Positions 1-11,510 of a DNA stretch of 64,000 nt are shown here, in pieces. The stretch lies in contig CM061226.1 in the NCBI GenBank assembly GCA_030844895.1, forward strand, positions 114,934,574 through 114,998,573. Reading direction: 5' to 3'. Made by a program: the position numbers and the translations under genes. The stretch's first letter is position 1. The number at the start of each line of letters is the position of its first letter. The notes under the pieces are model-generated. The model worked only from the letters and a program-made list of their open reading frames with translations. It ran no database searches and was not told the origin of the DNA. Origin of the DNA: Ambrosia x helenae. Its lineage: Eukaryota > Streptophyta > Magnoliopsida > Asterales > Asteraceae.

Positions 1-109
1 TAACAGAGTATGTAATTTTTTTCACCATGTAAACACACTTGTTTTGTTTTCTCATGTTCATATGATAGCGCTCTTTCTAATTTGCACATTTTGTTTCATG
101 GCTTTCTAG

Positions 110-1017
110 AGACATCAAGGTCAGTCCTACACACCCCTTGAAGGGACAGAAGAATCTTTGCAGGTAGAGGCAGGTCATGATTCACATGATCATGAAGAAT
201 TTGAGTTCAGTGAAGTATTTGTTCATCAACTCATTCATACAATAGAGTTTGTACTTGGGGCGGTGTCGAATACAGCTTCATACCTTCGTTTATGGGCACT
301 TAGGTATATATATTGTTACATCTCTCAAAAAAATAATATTATGGTTTGTTTGTGAGAAATTTAGCAGATTTCATGTTTTAGTAGTCTAAAGTTTAGGATC
401 TGTGAGCTTTGTGTTCTTGGTTTGGATGTTAAAAGTAATGTGATGTTGATTACCGATATTATAATGGCACTAGACAATAATATTAAATGAACAAATTTGC
501 CATCAAGAATAACATGACCAGCAATTGACTCTGACTCCATTATTGCTGTAAAATCTTGACTTATGACGTACTTCTCTTTCAGCTTGGCGCATTCGGAATT
601 GTCAACTGTGTTCTACGAGAAGGTTCTGCTTCTTGCTTGGGGGTAAGTTTTTTCTTGCAAATAATCAAAATTTTTAATTCAATTTTTTTTTTTTCAAAAA
701 AAGTCATAATGGTCAATTTACAAGACAATAATAACATATGATTATTTAGTTACTACTGCAAACTTTTAACACACATTTTCCTTAACTGGAAACTTGTTTT
801 GAATGTGCACAGGTACAATAATTGGATTATTCTTATTGTGGGCATAATTGTGTTCATCTTTGCGACGGTTGGAGTGTTGCTAGTGATGGAAACCTTAAGT
901 GCCTTTTTGCATGCATTAAGGCTCCACTGGGTGGAGTTCCAAAACAAGTTCTATGAAGGAGACGGGTACAAATTTGCGCCTTTCTCATTTGCATTACTGG
1001 GCGATGAAGACGAATGA
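110..1017 (+). CDS. VHA-a: V-type proton ATPase subunit a, C-terminal exons (gene starts before the window)
   Basis: This is the membrane (Vo) subunit a of the vacuolar-type H+-ATPase, which forms the proton half-channels beside the c-ring and acidifies vacuole or trans-Golgi. Three exons are visible: 110-303, 583-642 and 813-1017. All borders are AG/GT, and the phases join (AG|C gives Ser, GG|G gives Gly). The product reads from RHQGQSYTPLEG through the family-typical HQLIHTIEFVLGAVSNTASY, LRLWALSLAHSELSTVFYEK and a last transmembrane segment (IILIVGIIVFIFATVGVLLV). It continues with LHWVEFQNKFYEGDGYKF and ends in the acidic tail ALLGDEDE. The arginine in SYLRLWALS matches the conserved, functionally essential Arg of this subunit. 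About 125 residues are present of roughly 820 usual for the family. The acidic end resembles vacuolar VHA-a2/a3 types, but the isoform is not certain. No disruption is seen. Confidence 0.93.
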
Positions 1018-1245
1018 GCCAATTGGCATCTTCAAACCTTCATCTAGCATCATCCAGCAATCAGCAGTCATGCTGGTTCTGCTTCCCATGTGTGATTTTA
1101 CTTTTTTGCCCCTTTAGTTTGAACAATATTTAAATTGGACAACAATATTTAAGCATTGGTTCCACCAATAAGCAGCATTCTAGTAAAAGCATGTGCCTTG
1201 TAGCTATGTGAAGTGCTATAACAATTTGTTCCATGGCTTTTTGGT

Positions 1246-1251
1246 AATAAA
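1246..1251 (+). terminator. Likely polyadenylation signal of the V-ATPase gene
   Basis: AATAAA lies 229 bases past the VHA-a stop codon in a T-rich 3' UTR context. It is the best candidate near-upstream poly(A) element here. It is inferred from motif and distance only. Confidence 0.45.
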
Positions 1252-1515
1252 GATTTGTTTATTTATGTAAATTTCTGTAGACACAAAAAGAAATTTTAAT
1301 TTGCAATAACGAAAATAATAAGTTTTAATGGAAAATGATAAAGTCACCAAGTCTTTAAATTGGTGCTTGTCATGCTGTAAAATGAAAATTTAAACACACT
1401 AATCTACAACTTTATTCTCTTGATAATATTCATACATGAGTTGCTACAACTTCAAAGATGATAGAAACTTCACAAAATCAACTAAAGAGGTCAAAATTCC
1501 CTCTCTAATACACAA

Positions 1516-1518
<3 letters not shown>

Positions 1519-1554
<36 letters not shown>
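1519..1554. repeat. 36-base poly(T) tract
   Basis: This is an uninterrupted run of T. It may be the poly(A) tail of an old minus-strand retroposon, but no target duplication was found around it. Confidence 0.9.
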
Positions 1555-1559
<5 letters not shown>

Positions 1560-1740
1560 GACATCCATGAAGCTACAAACCACCTACCTCAACCTCGAGG
1601 CCTAAATCAAATACTAAAATTGGTGGACCTTTTTCTAAAACTAAAAAAAACACATCATAAAACGTGAAGGTAAACGATAATTATAAAATTATAACTATTT
1701 GCATAATAAATACAATAAAAAAGACTTGTAGACTACTAAG

Positions 1741-1968
1741 TTAGACCTTCCGTAGTGGGGAAGAAATATAACGCCCCCCTCTCCCTTTTAATTGGTTGAA
1801 AAAAGGTGACACACCCCCCAATAAAAATTGGCGTTATAAATATAACGCCTGACACCATTTTTTTCAATTTTAAAGAAAAATAGCGCCCCATAAAGCCCCC
1901 CTGTAATGGTGTTTGGGCGCTATTTTTCATTTTTAAGCCCAAATAACGCCCCACTACACATGGTCTTA
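1741..1968. mobile_element. Tourist-type MITE (PIF/Harbinger), family A
   Basis: The element has TTA target duplications at 1741-1743 and 1966-1968. Its ends are inverted repeats: GACCTTCCGTAGTGGGG on the left, and the complement of CCCCACTACACATGGTC on the right. The inside is non-coding and holds repeated ATAACGCCC motifs. The same ends recur at 40865, 47333 and 51980. The 3-bp TWA duplication and GACC... termini suggest the Harbinger superfamily. Confidence 0.75.
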
Positions 1969-3094
1969 AAGGTTTGTCCTCATAAGTACAAACAAAAACC
2001 ATATATATTAACAAATGGTTTAAAATTTTGGGGATTGGTGGCTTAAAGCCCTAGCTTTAAAATACCCGCTCTAAGAGTTATACGTTATTGTATAAGAGTA
2101 ACATGTTATTGTATATTTTTCAAACGACTTTTCAAACGACTTGCATAAAGACTTGCAAATAATTAAATCATATTTTTAACCAGACTCAACATTCTTATGC
2201 ATTGATGTATGGGTCATTCCACTGTATTTAGTCATAAATTTCCCTTAACTAGCTAGGTGGGGTTGCCTCATCACATGTTTCTGGTCCATAGATGATTGAA
2301 ATGAAGGCTTTTTTCGGTTGACTTTACAACTTCACGGATGGACCACTTCTAGCCAGAAATACAAATTATTTTTATACTTGTTTCTTTTATAAACTATAAA
2401 AAAATTATTTTATATTGTTTCCTTGACCTCCAACGGCAGGGAGGGGCGGCCGACCCCTGAATTTTCGCTTAGAAGTTTCCATTATGTAGTATTCATATAG
2501 AAATTTTTTGGTATATAAGGTTTCGATCCCCCGAAATTAGTGACTTCCGACCCCTCAAAATTTCGGGTCAAGATTCGCAACAGGATGGTGTAATTGTAAG
2601 TGTTTGAGTCCCTCTGATAGAAAATACATTATTTTCGTCATAGGATCATAGTGACATGACCATAGCACGTGGAGTGTCTTTTGGCTCACATATTCAAAAG
2701 GTTTATTCGTTACATAACTAAAGAATATTTAGCAAATTCATGATATATCGGTTTTCATAAGCTATTTAGAACGTTCTCATCAAGTCTTTATCTCCATTCA
2801 TATATGTATAATTTAACTAAAAACACCATTTCTTCTACACTAATTTGTTTATTTTTTTAAAACATCTCACATCCGACTCTTTATCACTATCTCTATCTTA
2901 TTCACAAAAATTTTTTTTTATTTATTTTTAGTTTTATACACTAAAAAGTCATTTGTGAATATATATGTAGTTGACGGGTTCTTATATGCAATAGTAGGTT
3001 AAAAAACATATATACTATCTTAACATGATTAGCGACTTGCCTAGAGATGATTAATAAATTACTTGATCACATTGTGTTTTTGTTATCCGCATGA
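1969..3094. other. Intergenic, AT-rich, with old repeat debris
   Basis: No gene is supported. A GC-rich patch at about 2435-2580 (GGGAGGGGCGGCC then CCCGAAATTAGTGAC) looks like a decayed hAT-type terminus. The part at 2955-3078 is repeated at 9718-9838 and is listed separately. Confidence 0.6.
2955..3078. repeat. Dispersed repeat, copy 1 (copy 2 at 9718-9838)
   Basis: Both copies run from a GGTTCTTATATG(C/T)AATA motif through GGTTAAAAAACATAT and GACTTGCCTAGA to a TGATCACA end, in the same orientation and with few substitutions. It has no coding potential. The element class is not recognised. Confidence 0.7.
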
Positions 3095-3315
3095 ACAAAA
3101 ACCCACTAAAAAGTTTTTTTTTTTCGTTTTTTGTATAGCACTAAAAATTTGTCGTATAGAAAAGTTACTAACGTTTAAAAATTGTAGAGGGAAGTGCATG
3201 TATCATGCACATGAGAGAAAAAAAAACTTTTGAAGAGAAAACGATGGGTGTGAAGGCCTCACCTAGTGTCATGTGACACACTCTTTTTCGTTTATTATAT
3301 ATATAGATAGATTCT
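3095..3315 (-). mobile_element. Possible Helitron 5' fragment
   Basis: On the minus strand it starts AGAATCTATCTATATATA, a typical Helitron 5' end. It shares the order of motifs seen in the better-defined Helitron at 41647-42723: GATGGGTGTGAAGGCCTC/GTCATGTGACAC here against GAGGTTGAGGCCTCC/GCCACGTGACAC there, then AACGTTTAAAAATT. No 3' hairpin was found, so it is probably truncated. Confidence 0.4.
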
Positions 3316-3551
3316 TTTTTTTTTGAACGGCCAACGAATCAATTTCCGAGTACTCTCGGGCACCCTTTTGGCGAATCAGGTACTCGAGAGTACCCGGGCC
3401 ACCAATTTCCAGGAAAACCCAACCACTCACCCGCCCGAAGGCACGACAGTGAAATAATCGGTAAAACCGGTCAGGATCAGGACACGAACCCAAGCCAATA
3501 GCCGGGTCATCCCTCATTTCCCCTCCACCAATATCCTCCAAAATATACCAA
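3316..3551 (-). mobile_element. tRNA-derived SINE, family 1
   Basis: This is a 236-bp body on the minus strand. Its poly(A) tail is the T run starting at 3316. It is flanked by a perfect 17-bp target duplication (ATATATAGATAGATTCT, 3299-3315 and 3552-3568). A B-box-like GGGTTCGTGTCC on the minus strand marks the Pol III promoter. The body contains two inverted ACTCTCGGG/GAGTACCCGGG-like segments. It landed in the 5' end of the Helitron-like fragment to its left. A 101-codon open frame crosses the element but is not a gene. Confidence 0.85.
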
Positions 3552-3568
3552 ATATATAGATAGATTCT

Positions 3569-4258
3569 AACCATGTTTATACGTTATCGCATTAATAAAT
3601 GATAATATTTTTCCTTTAATATGAATTTAAAAATATTAACAGTAAAGAACTAAGAAGTGTGCACGTTGCAGACGAATTAACATGTAGAAAACGAATATAA
3701 ATTATATTATTTTGAGTGCTCTCATATGTTTATAGACTTATAGTTTGTTATAATTAGCCGGCTAAACATTGTGTTACACAAAATAAAATCATTGGTTTAC
3801 TGTTGCCCCAACAAATTATTCTTTTCTGACTAAAAATATAGCTTTCGATTTGAAATACAAAATAATAAAATAAATTGATTAATAATGAGGTGGAATTTCT
3901 AACCGAATTGAGAAAACTACGATATCTACCTACACATTCATAGGTATGAGTGTGACCTTGATCACGTTATCCACAACTCCTTTAAAGGGTTTTATTTATT
4001 TAATTTAAAAAAACAATATATTTAAACTAAACAGAGGTATCATTCATAAAAAAAGTGTCACAAAATTTGAGTTTCTATATAAATATCTAATAAATTTAAA
4101 TTAAATAGATAAACATTGGCTCCTCCTTAAAATGAGGAATTATATTCGAGATTACTGCAACTAATAAATAATTTGAGTGGCAGAGTTGTAAATAAAGAGC
4201 GTTGACAAAGTTTGGAATATCTTGTTTGCATATTCTCATTTGTTTTTCAAACCTTAGC
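3569..4258. other. Intergenic, AT-rich, upstream region of the phosphatase gene
   Basis: Nothing recognisable is seen apart from general AT-richness. It presumably contains the distal promoter of the phosphatase gene. Confidence 0.5.
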
Positions 4259-4259
4259 C

Positions 4260-4269
4260 TATAAATATA
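4260..4269 (+). promoter_or_regulatory. TATA box of the purple acid phosphatase gene
   Basis: TATAAATATA stands 70 bases before the start codon at 4339. That leaves room for transcription to start near 4295 and a short leader. Confidence 0.6.
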
Positions 4270-4338
4270 TAACAGATCAAGTTGTTGTTGTTAAGCGTAG
4301 GTTAAGGTGTGAAGAGGCAGTGAGGTGCGTAGGATAAG

Positions 4339-5175
4339 ATGGGTGGCTTATGGTGGTGGTCAGTTGTTGTTGGTGTTTTGGTGGTTGAGTCAGCTTTGTT
4401 TGTGGTTGTGAATGGTGGTTCAACAAGCAGTTTTGTAAGAAAGGTTGAGAAAACCATTGATATGCCTATGGATAGTGATGTGTTTGCTACGCCGCCTGGC
4501 TATAATGCGCCTCAACAGGTATGTTTTTCATTATTCAGTTATTGTTTCGATTCTGAGTGTCATCCCGGTTTTCATCCGACTGTTACTTCAGCGAGACAAC
4601 TTGTGCGGAGGCAGTACGGTTTTCGGGGAACGCCACCAAGGCTGACAAGCCGGCTCGGATCCGATAGAACACGAAGTTCGGCCAGCCTTGGAGGGGTGAC
4701 GACTTCGGTCGGCATCGTATAAGAAAATAACCGTTTGAAAGGAAGTTATGTTGTTTCTCAAGGTTATTTTATCTTTGGCTCAAATATTTAAAACCCAATT
4801 GGATTATTATTATTATGTTCACATTTTTAAAGATGATCATCAGTGGCGGATCTAGGTCACAAAATCAGTAGTAACGTTTTTTATTTTTTTCATTTTAGTA
4901 GCAACGTTTTCCAAGTTTCGTAAAAAAAAACCAAATTTTGCACTAATTTTCCACTACGCGCGCGAAGTTGAGCCGCAACGTCCGCAACCCCTCCTCTTTA
5001 ATTATGTTTCAAGTGCAATGGTTTTATCATTTATGGCTATATGATCAATAAACATGATGCGATGGAACTTGAAGTTTGTGGGGTTACGTTTATTTTAAAT
5101 GGGTTTGGGTCAATTTCTTATTATATGTTGACCTAGAGGTAAACGGGTTAGTGTTACAAGTTCATAAGCTAATAC

Positions 5176-5210
<35 letters not shown>

Positions 5211-7963
5211 GTATGGTAAGCTAAAAGTTGAACTAGTTGGATATTTTATCTCAATGTTTAAAATTTTAAAAATACTTTGGTTTTAGATTAGATTTATCTT
5301 TTAGGATTTTCACTAATAAAACAATTTGCAAGTTTTATAGTAGTAAGTTTTTATGGGTTTTTTTTTATTATTACTAATTTAACACCCTCATTTTGCAAAA
5401 TTTCTTGGTAATTTTTATTAGTCCTATTAATTTAGATCTTTCTTTCTTTCTTTTATCTTTAATTTTTTTGACAAAAGTATATATATGGAATTTTTTTTAA
5501 TCAAGCTTTTAGGGATAATATTGTAATATATTCAGTGGTTTTTAATCATTCGAGTATGGGACTATTAAGTGCAAATTTCTTAAAGTCTTAGTGGGCCCTT
5601 ATAAGTTTGTCTAACTCATTGACGAGAGAAAATAAAAAATAAAAAATAAAATAAAAGAATTGATATTTTATTAATATAAATTTTATTTGAACCCTAAACT
5701 AGATATAAATGCTAGAATTTTTTTTATCCTGCTTGATACCGTGCTAACCAATGAAATGAGTGTAAAACTTTTTACGAATACGATAAACTTTAGTTAGTTA
5801 TGTAACAAATTTTTATCTTTTTTGCTACTAAAAGGTCCATATAACACAAGGAGATCACGTGGGAAAGGCAATCATTGTGTCGTGGGTAACGATGGATGAA
5901 CCCGGTTCAAATACAGTTCACTACTGGAGTTCAAAGAGTAAACGAAAGATGAAAGCCGAAGGCATGCTTACTAAATACTCATTCTTCAATTATACTTCAG
6001 GTTTCATCCATCATTGCAATCTTACTCATTTGAAGGTAATTCATTCTTCTTTAATATCAAACTTTAAAGAAATTGGCTACATCAACTCTTTATATAATCA
6101 TTCATTCATTTGACCCGGTTCAAAAGAAGCACTTAGAAATGACCCGGTTCAAATGACCCCTAAACTTATATGAACTATTTTTATAATCATTCATTTATTT
6201 GAACTAGTAGCTACAGGGCAAAACTACCGTTTTGCCATCCGTTCACATGCTGTTGCGCCGACTGTTGTCATTTAATATATATAATAATTTGGCAGCATGA
6301 TACAAAATACTATTATATGGTTGGAATTGGACACACTAATAGGACTTTCTGGTTCACTACTCCTCCTGAAGTTGGACCCGACGCTCCTTATACTTTCGGC
6401 CTCATTGGTATTGTGTTTTTACCGACTTTTGATACGCTTGCATATTTGACCTGTTTAAGTCTTATAGTCTTACCCATTTGACCCGTTTGTATATATAACT
6501 TTAATGGGTCAAAAGCTTTTGTTATAAAGCATTTTGTGTGACTTTTTCAGGGGATCTGGGCCAAAGTTATGATTCAAACATCACACTTTCACATTATGAA
6601 ATGAACCCTGTGAAAGGGCAAACAGTGTTGTTTGTTGGAGACATTTCTTATGCAGATAACTATCCTAATCATGATAATAGGAGATGGGATTCATGGGGAA
6701 GGTTTGCAGAGAGAAGTACCGCGTATCAACCATGGATATGGACTACTGGAAACCATGAAATTGATTATGCACCCGAAATCGTTAGCTTTCTCCTTACTTA
6801 GTCTATGCATTTGTCACGCGTTCATCGAAACAGTTTACATCATAAAGTTTATGCATTTATTTGACTAAAAAAGTCATACTTCATTGAATGTTGACTTACA
6901 TGTAAAACTATTTTTTCATATAACTGTTCATGATCATTGATCACACATCAAGATTGAGTCCATTTGACTTCAAAAGTCAAAGCGGCTTGACCCGTAATTT
7001 TCATTGCAGGGAGAGGATGAACCTTTTAAGCCGTTTACTCACCGCTTTCATGTCCCCTACAAGTCATCAGGGAGTACCGCCCCCTTTTGGTACTCCATCA
7101 AGCGAGCGTCAGCTCACATCATAGTTTTGGCTTCGTATTCGGCCTATGGTATATAAATATTCTTTTTTAAATACATATTCACAGAAAATAAAAATATTGA
7201 AAACTCAATATCTTAATATTTTGTTAGGGAAATACACTCCTCAATACAAATGGCTGGAGCAGGAACTACCTAAAGTCAACCGAACCGAGACTCCATGGTT
7301 GATTGTCCTGCTGCACTCTCCCTGGTATAACAGCTACAACTACCACTACATGGAAGGTGAAAGCATGCGTGTAATGTACGAGGCGTGGTTTGTAAAGTAC
7401 AAAGTTGACGTCGTGTTTGCTGGTCACGTCCATGCCTATGAGCGCACGGTAAACTCTTGCTCATTTATTGTCAGAATTTGTCAAACACTCAAATATCTGT
7501 TGCAACTTATTATAAAGTGACATCTTATTGTTTTTCTTGATTGGCGCAGGAACGCGTGTCAAACATTGCCTACAACATTGTAAACGGGATCTGCAAACCT
7601 GTAAAGGATCAATCTGCACCAGTGTACATAACCATTGGAGACGGGGGAAACCTCGAGGGATTAGCAACCAAGTAAACATATATACTGATCAAATATTTTT
7701 ATCATATATGTACACATACAAATGTGTGCATCTATCTAACTAGTTAACTGTATTTTACGCATGATGGTGTAGCATGACAGAGCCTCAACCGAGTACTCAG
7801 CGTTCAGAGAAGCCAGCTTTGGACACGCGACATTTGACATCAAGAACCGAACCCATGCATTCTACGGGTGGCATAGGAACCAAGATGGAGCGGCTGTAAC
7901 GGGGATACAATGTGGTTTTACAACCGGTACTGGAAACCTGAAGATGAAGGTTCAAGTGCTTGA
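4339..7963 (+). CDS. Purple acid phosphatase, 8 exons; last exon carries two 1-base deletions
   Basis: This is a secreted Fe-Zn metallophosphoesterase that hydrolyses phosphate monoesters, typically in the apoplast, cell wall or vacuole. Exons are 4339-4518, 5835-6035, 6296-6407, 6551-6780, 7010-7148, 7228-7448, 7550-7671 and 7773-7963. A hydrophobic N-terminus (WWWSVVVGVLVVESALFVVV) is a signal peptide. The five metal-binding blocks are in order: GDLGQ, GDISYADNY, GNHE, LLHSPWY and GHVHAYER. In exon 8 the frame breaks twice. A base is missing after 7794 (AGTACTCA where Ser-Tyr-Ser needs AGTTACTCA), and one G is missing in the run at 7901-7904. Between and after these points the expected protein continues (AFREASFGHATFDI, then MWFYNRYWKPEDEG, stop 7961-7963). 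Read literally, translation stops at 7897-7899. It is either a recent pseudogene or a sequence error; everything else is intact. The isoform is not assigned. Confidence 0.9.
4519..5834. other. Long first intron of the phosphatase gene with inserted DNA
   Basis: The intron is 1316 bp, against about 80-260 bp for the others. It holds a GC-rich patch of unknown origin (about 4555-4722), a lone hAT-like terminus CAGTGGCGGATCTAGG near 4851, and a poly(T) run of about 30 near 5180. No matching second hAT end was found. Confidence 0.55.
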
Positions 7964-8128
7964 TTACCAAATATAACATGGTCTATCTGTGCAATAACCA
8001 CACTGCTTAATTTCTTGCTGTTTATTCTTTTAATTTCCACTTGGACTGGAGTTTTTGGTTGCTTCAAATGAATAAAATTAAAATATGGTTTTAGTTGCAA
8101 GCAAACTATTACTACACCCTTTAGCAAG

Positions 8129-8639
8129 GTTGTAAAAACTCCGATTAATTACTCTGATTAATCTGTGATTAATCGCTAGTCCTCACTTTACTGATTGATT
8201 TTGGCTAATCACTAAATTAATCGGACCAAATTGTTCCTAGTCAGAGCTAAAAAAACTCAAAATTAGGTAAAATGAATTCAAACGGGTCAAAACTGGAGCA
8301 AATCGATCAAATAAAACAAATTCTTACATCAAAATTGGATGATAATCCAAAATTTAGAAGCAAAATTGATGAAACTCCATGAACCCTAGTTGCGTCTGAC
8401 GGGATATGGTGAACGATGGAGGTGATTAGGGTTATTTAAGTTTAGGTATTTTAATATTTAACCCCCTCCATATTCACCAGTTTATATTTTGGCCCCTAAA
8501 CTTCTAAATTTGTACATATAAGGTATAAAATTAGCATTATATACGTATAAATTTGGATAAATATATATATAAAAATCCAATCCAATTAATCCCTAGTCGG
8601 TACCTCACCGGTCAACTAGCGCCTAATAAGTTCTACAAC
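8129..8639. mobile_element. Possible MITE
   Basis: The left end GTTGTAAAAACT and the complement of the right end AGTTCTACAAC form a short imperfect inverted repeat. The inside repeats GATTAATC motifs (ACTCCGATTAATTACTC, GTGATTAATCGCTAG and the mirrored CCAATTAATCCCTAG). No clear target duplication was seen, and the class is uncertain. Confidence 0.35.
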
Positions 8640-8882
8640 ATTGCCCTCTAGTCTTCCTATTCTCTCATAAGTATATCACAGTTCATTAGTTATGTGTCTA
8701 TGATATGATACTATATCTTTTATGGTGTACAATATTATTTTTGTCATCCTAGTTCTCTAAAAACACACCAAGCATCACAGTAGCAGTATCTCATGGACAA
8801 TTTATAGCATACTGGCCTTAGACAGTGTAAGCCGGTGGCTCCTAGATGTCAACTATCATGGTATTCTGTTGTTACTTTAGAT

Positions 8883-9188
8883 TTTTTTGGAATGTGAAGG
8901 TCTCATTCGGAGGTGGCAGAGTACTTCACACCCGCTCTTGCAGGTCCTGCCCCCACTCACACGCCCAGACTATGTTGTCTGAACCGGTTCCACGCTGGGG
9001 TGGTGGTAGGCATAAGGCCCCCCCTCGGAAAATTTCCCGCCACCTGCCACTTGACAGATGTTGCACCCTTCACAAGAGGCAAGCCTCTCTAGAGTAAATG
9101 CACGGTAATAGAAAACCAGGGTTACCATCAGGATTCGAACATGTCCCATCTATAAGGGTAGGCTCTAGGCCTACCAAGGTGGGTGGTT
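8883..9188 (-). mobile_element. tRNA-derived SINE, family 2
   Basis: This is a 306-bp minus-strand body with its A-tail as the T run at 8883. It lies between perfect 16-bp target duplications (TGTTGTTACTTTAGAT, 8867-8882 and 9189-9204). The minus strand has an A-box-like CACCTTGGTAGGCC and a B-box GTTCGAATCCTG near its start. An 83-codon frame through it is spurious. Confidence 0.87.
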
Positions 9189-9204
9189 TGTTGTTACTTT
9201 AGAT

Positions 9205-9890
9205 GGTCCTTCACTATACTGCCCACACATCAACTAAGATTCGTTGGATTATGTCATTATTATCTGAGTTATGTTTACCTTGTGTAGGTCCACCCACTCT
9301 ATGGTATGATAGCATTGTTATTTTAGGATCATTACTCATTTATTTTTTGGGAGCTTTTCGGGATAGACAAATCTAACATGATTATTACTAGCATAAAAGG
9401 AACAGATCGTTTTTTATTGTCAAAGATCAATACTCGATAACTCATAAAGTCTACTTCTAATTCTACGTGTGCACCTCTTGCTCGAGTGAAGTCTTTGTAC
9501 AACTTTGTCACTTCCTCAAGACACTTTAAAGCTGCGATGTGAATCTCGAAAAAAAAACCCAACCAAATTGGTATAAAATGATATGTCATGATGCTAATGA
9601 TTGGCAATTCTGATGATGATAGGCATACATGTTCAATTTTTTTTATGGATATACAATCGATCACCTTGGGCGACAACGAATAAAACAATACTCTTACCAA
9701 ACTGACTACATTTGTTAATATACATGTGGTTAGCCGGTTCTTATATGTAATATATAAGGTTAAAAAACATATGTATTATCTTAACATAATTAGTGACTTG
9801 CCTAGACATGATTAATGAATTATCTGATCACAAATACAGTGTATACCTGTACAAAGCCATTATGGCCACAACCTCAACTTTAAATAAAAA
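9205..9890. other. Intergenic; includes dispersed repeat copy 2
   Basis: A 122-codon minus-strand frame at 9332-9700 has no recognisable motif and no supported gene structure. Bases 9718-9838 repeat 2955-3078. Bases 9882-9890 are the left 9-bp target duplication of the adjoining Mutator-type element. Confidence 0.55.
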
Positions 9891-11501
9891 GGGAAATTAG
9901 ATTTTAACACCCTGAACTATTGACAATTGGCCGCTGATGCACTAAACTAAAAAATTGAACAACACCGCACTATACTTTCAACTTATTGGCTTGTATCACC
10001 CTCAGACTAACCATGGTTAATTTTTTTGCTGACGTGGCATGGTGACGTGTCCATTTTTGCTGAGGTGGCATGGTGACGTGTCCATTTATGCTAACGTGGC
10101 ATGGGGAATTGGATTTTAACACCCTAAACTATTGATTATTGGCCGTTGACGCACTAGACTACAAAATTGATAGATTTGAGCTTGGTTCAAGAGTTTCAAG
10201 TCTGATTGTGCTTGGTTTGGTTTGGTTTGTGGTGAATCATTTTGTTAACATACACATATAAATGGTTAACAAGTTTGATTTGTTAACCATTTATATCTTT
10301 GTGGTGAATCATTTTGTTAACATACGCATATAAATTTGTTGTAATATATCAATCCCATTAAAATAATAACCAAGTTACATCTGGATAATGGGTAAGCGAG
10401 CAACAAGCTGCGCCGCTATCCCCTTTTGAATCGCAAACCCTATTCTACTAAATACAAACCCTTGGTTCCTCGAGCTTTGCGAGTCACTGTGGATCACCTT
10501 CTGCACCCACTCCAAAAAGCGAACTGCCTCAGGGGTAAGGGATCCAAAAGTGTCGAAGGCAAACGGAATGAACACATGCTGATTCTCTAAACACGCTGCC
10601 TCGTGCTTAGCAACCTTCCTAGCTTCCGCCTTCAAAACCGCCTGTCTTGGAACGAATCCACTATCTCTCAGCCCCACCAGTGGGGACACCCCAGTGAGGT
10701 CAACACACGCGTGCTTACCCCCCGCCCAGCCAAACACAAGGACGTCCGCAGGACGCAGGGTAGATCTTCCCTCTCGTGGGCCAGTCAGAAAATTAACAGG
10801 GGCTTCTTTCTTGGCTGAGATCCCGGCACGCCTAAGCACATTCCATAAAACATCTCTAACCCAGTCATGACGATACTTAAACCCCGGCAATTCCTTACAG
10901 TGAAGGGCATGCTCGCCAAATCTATCCAAACATGCTTTTTTACATATGGGGCATATAAATGGTTAACAAATCAAACACAAACAAAATATCTTCAAGTGTT
11001 GATTTGTTAACCATTTATATCTTTGTGGTGAATCATTTTGTTAACATACACATATAAATGGTTAACAAATCAAGCACAAACCAAATCAAACACAAACGAA
11101 ATATCTTCAAGTGTGATTATTGTCCAAAATGATTCACCACAAAGATGGATCTTGGTCCAATGATACAAAGAACCTAATGACCGAACAATACAAATAATCG
11201 AACTACAGAAGAGAGAGATGATGACTTGAAACTCTTGAACCAAGCTCAAATCCATCAACTTTGTAGTTTAGTGCGCCATCGGCCAATAATCAATAGTTCA
11301 GGATGTTAAAATCCAATTCCTCATGCCACATCAGCAAAAATGAACACGTCATCATGCCACGTCAGCAAAAATTAACCATGGTTAGTCTGAGGGTGATACA
11401 GGCCAATAAGTTGAAAGTACAGTGCGGTGTTGTTCAATTTTGTAGTTCGGTGCGTCAGCGGCCAATTGTCAATAGTTCAGGGTGTTAAAATTCAATTTCC
11501 C
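9891..11501. mobile_element. Pack-MULE-like Mutator element with long TIRs and a captured gene fragment
   Basis: The element is 1611 bp. The left arm (9891-10202) and right arm (11223-11501) are inverted copies. The left begins GGGAAATTAGATTTTAACAC, and the right ends as the complement of GGGAAATTGAATTTTAACAC. A perfect 9-bp target duplication AAATAAAAA lies at 9882-9890 and 11502-11510, the hallmark of Mutator elements. The arms carry a short tandem GACGTGGCATGGT unit, three copies on the left and fewer on the right. Between the arms is a non-transposase gene tail (10375-10953), flanked by repeated segments built on GGTGAATCATTTTGTTAACA. No transposase is present, so movement would need one supplied in trans. 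Confidence 0.9.
10375..10953 (-). pseudogene. Captured C-terminal tail of a plant reverse-transcriptase-like protein (zinc motif plus RLE-like core)
   Basis: The open minus-strand frame encodes a Cys/His cluster (CPICKKACLDRFGEHALHC). About 55 residues later comes LRPADVLVF, eleven residues, then VDLTGVSPLVG, followed by a helical stretch ending QKGIAAQLVARLP. A Cys-Cys-His-Cys motif followed by P-D and a spaced D resembles the restriction-like endonuclease end of R2-type retroelements. I infer this from motif order only. No reverse transcriptase domain and no credible start codon are present; the segment begins abruptly at the MULE internal repeat, so it is a captured fragment rather than a gene. 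A 68-base piece of the same sequence sits at 39345-39412. Confidence 0.6.
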
Positions 11502-11510
11502 AAATAAAAA

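Noticed and set aside
3269..3574. 101-codon minus-strand frame with a Cys-rich look
   Set aside because: It runs through a SINE and both its target duplications.
7146..7520. A separate 124-residue gene inside the phosphatase locus
   Set aside because: It is exon 6 of the phosphatase plus intron sequence on either side.
9332..9700. 122-codon minus-strand open frame
   Set aside because: It has no recognisable motif, no splice context, biased composition and no neighbour support.
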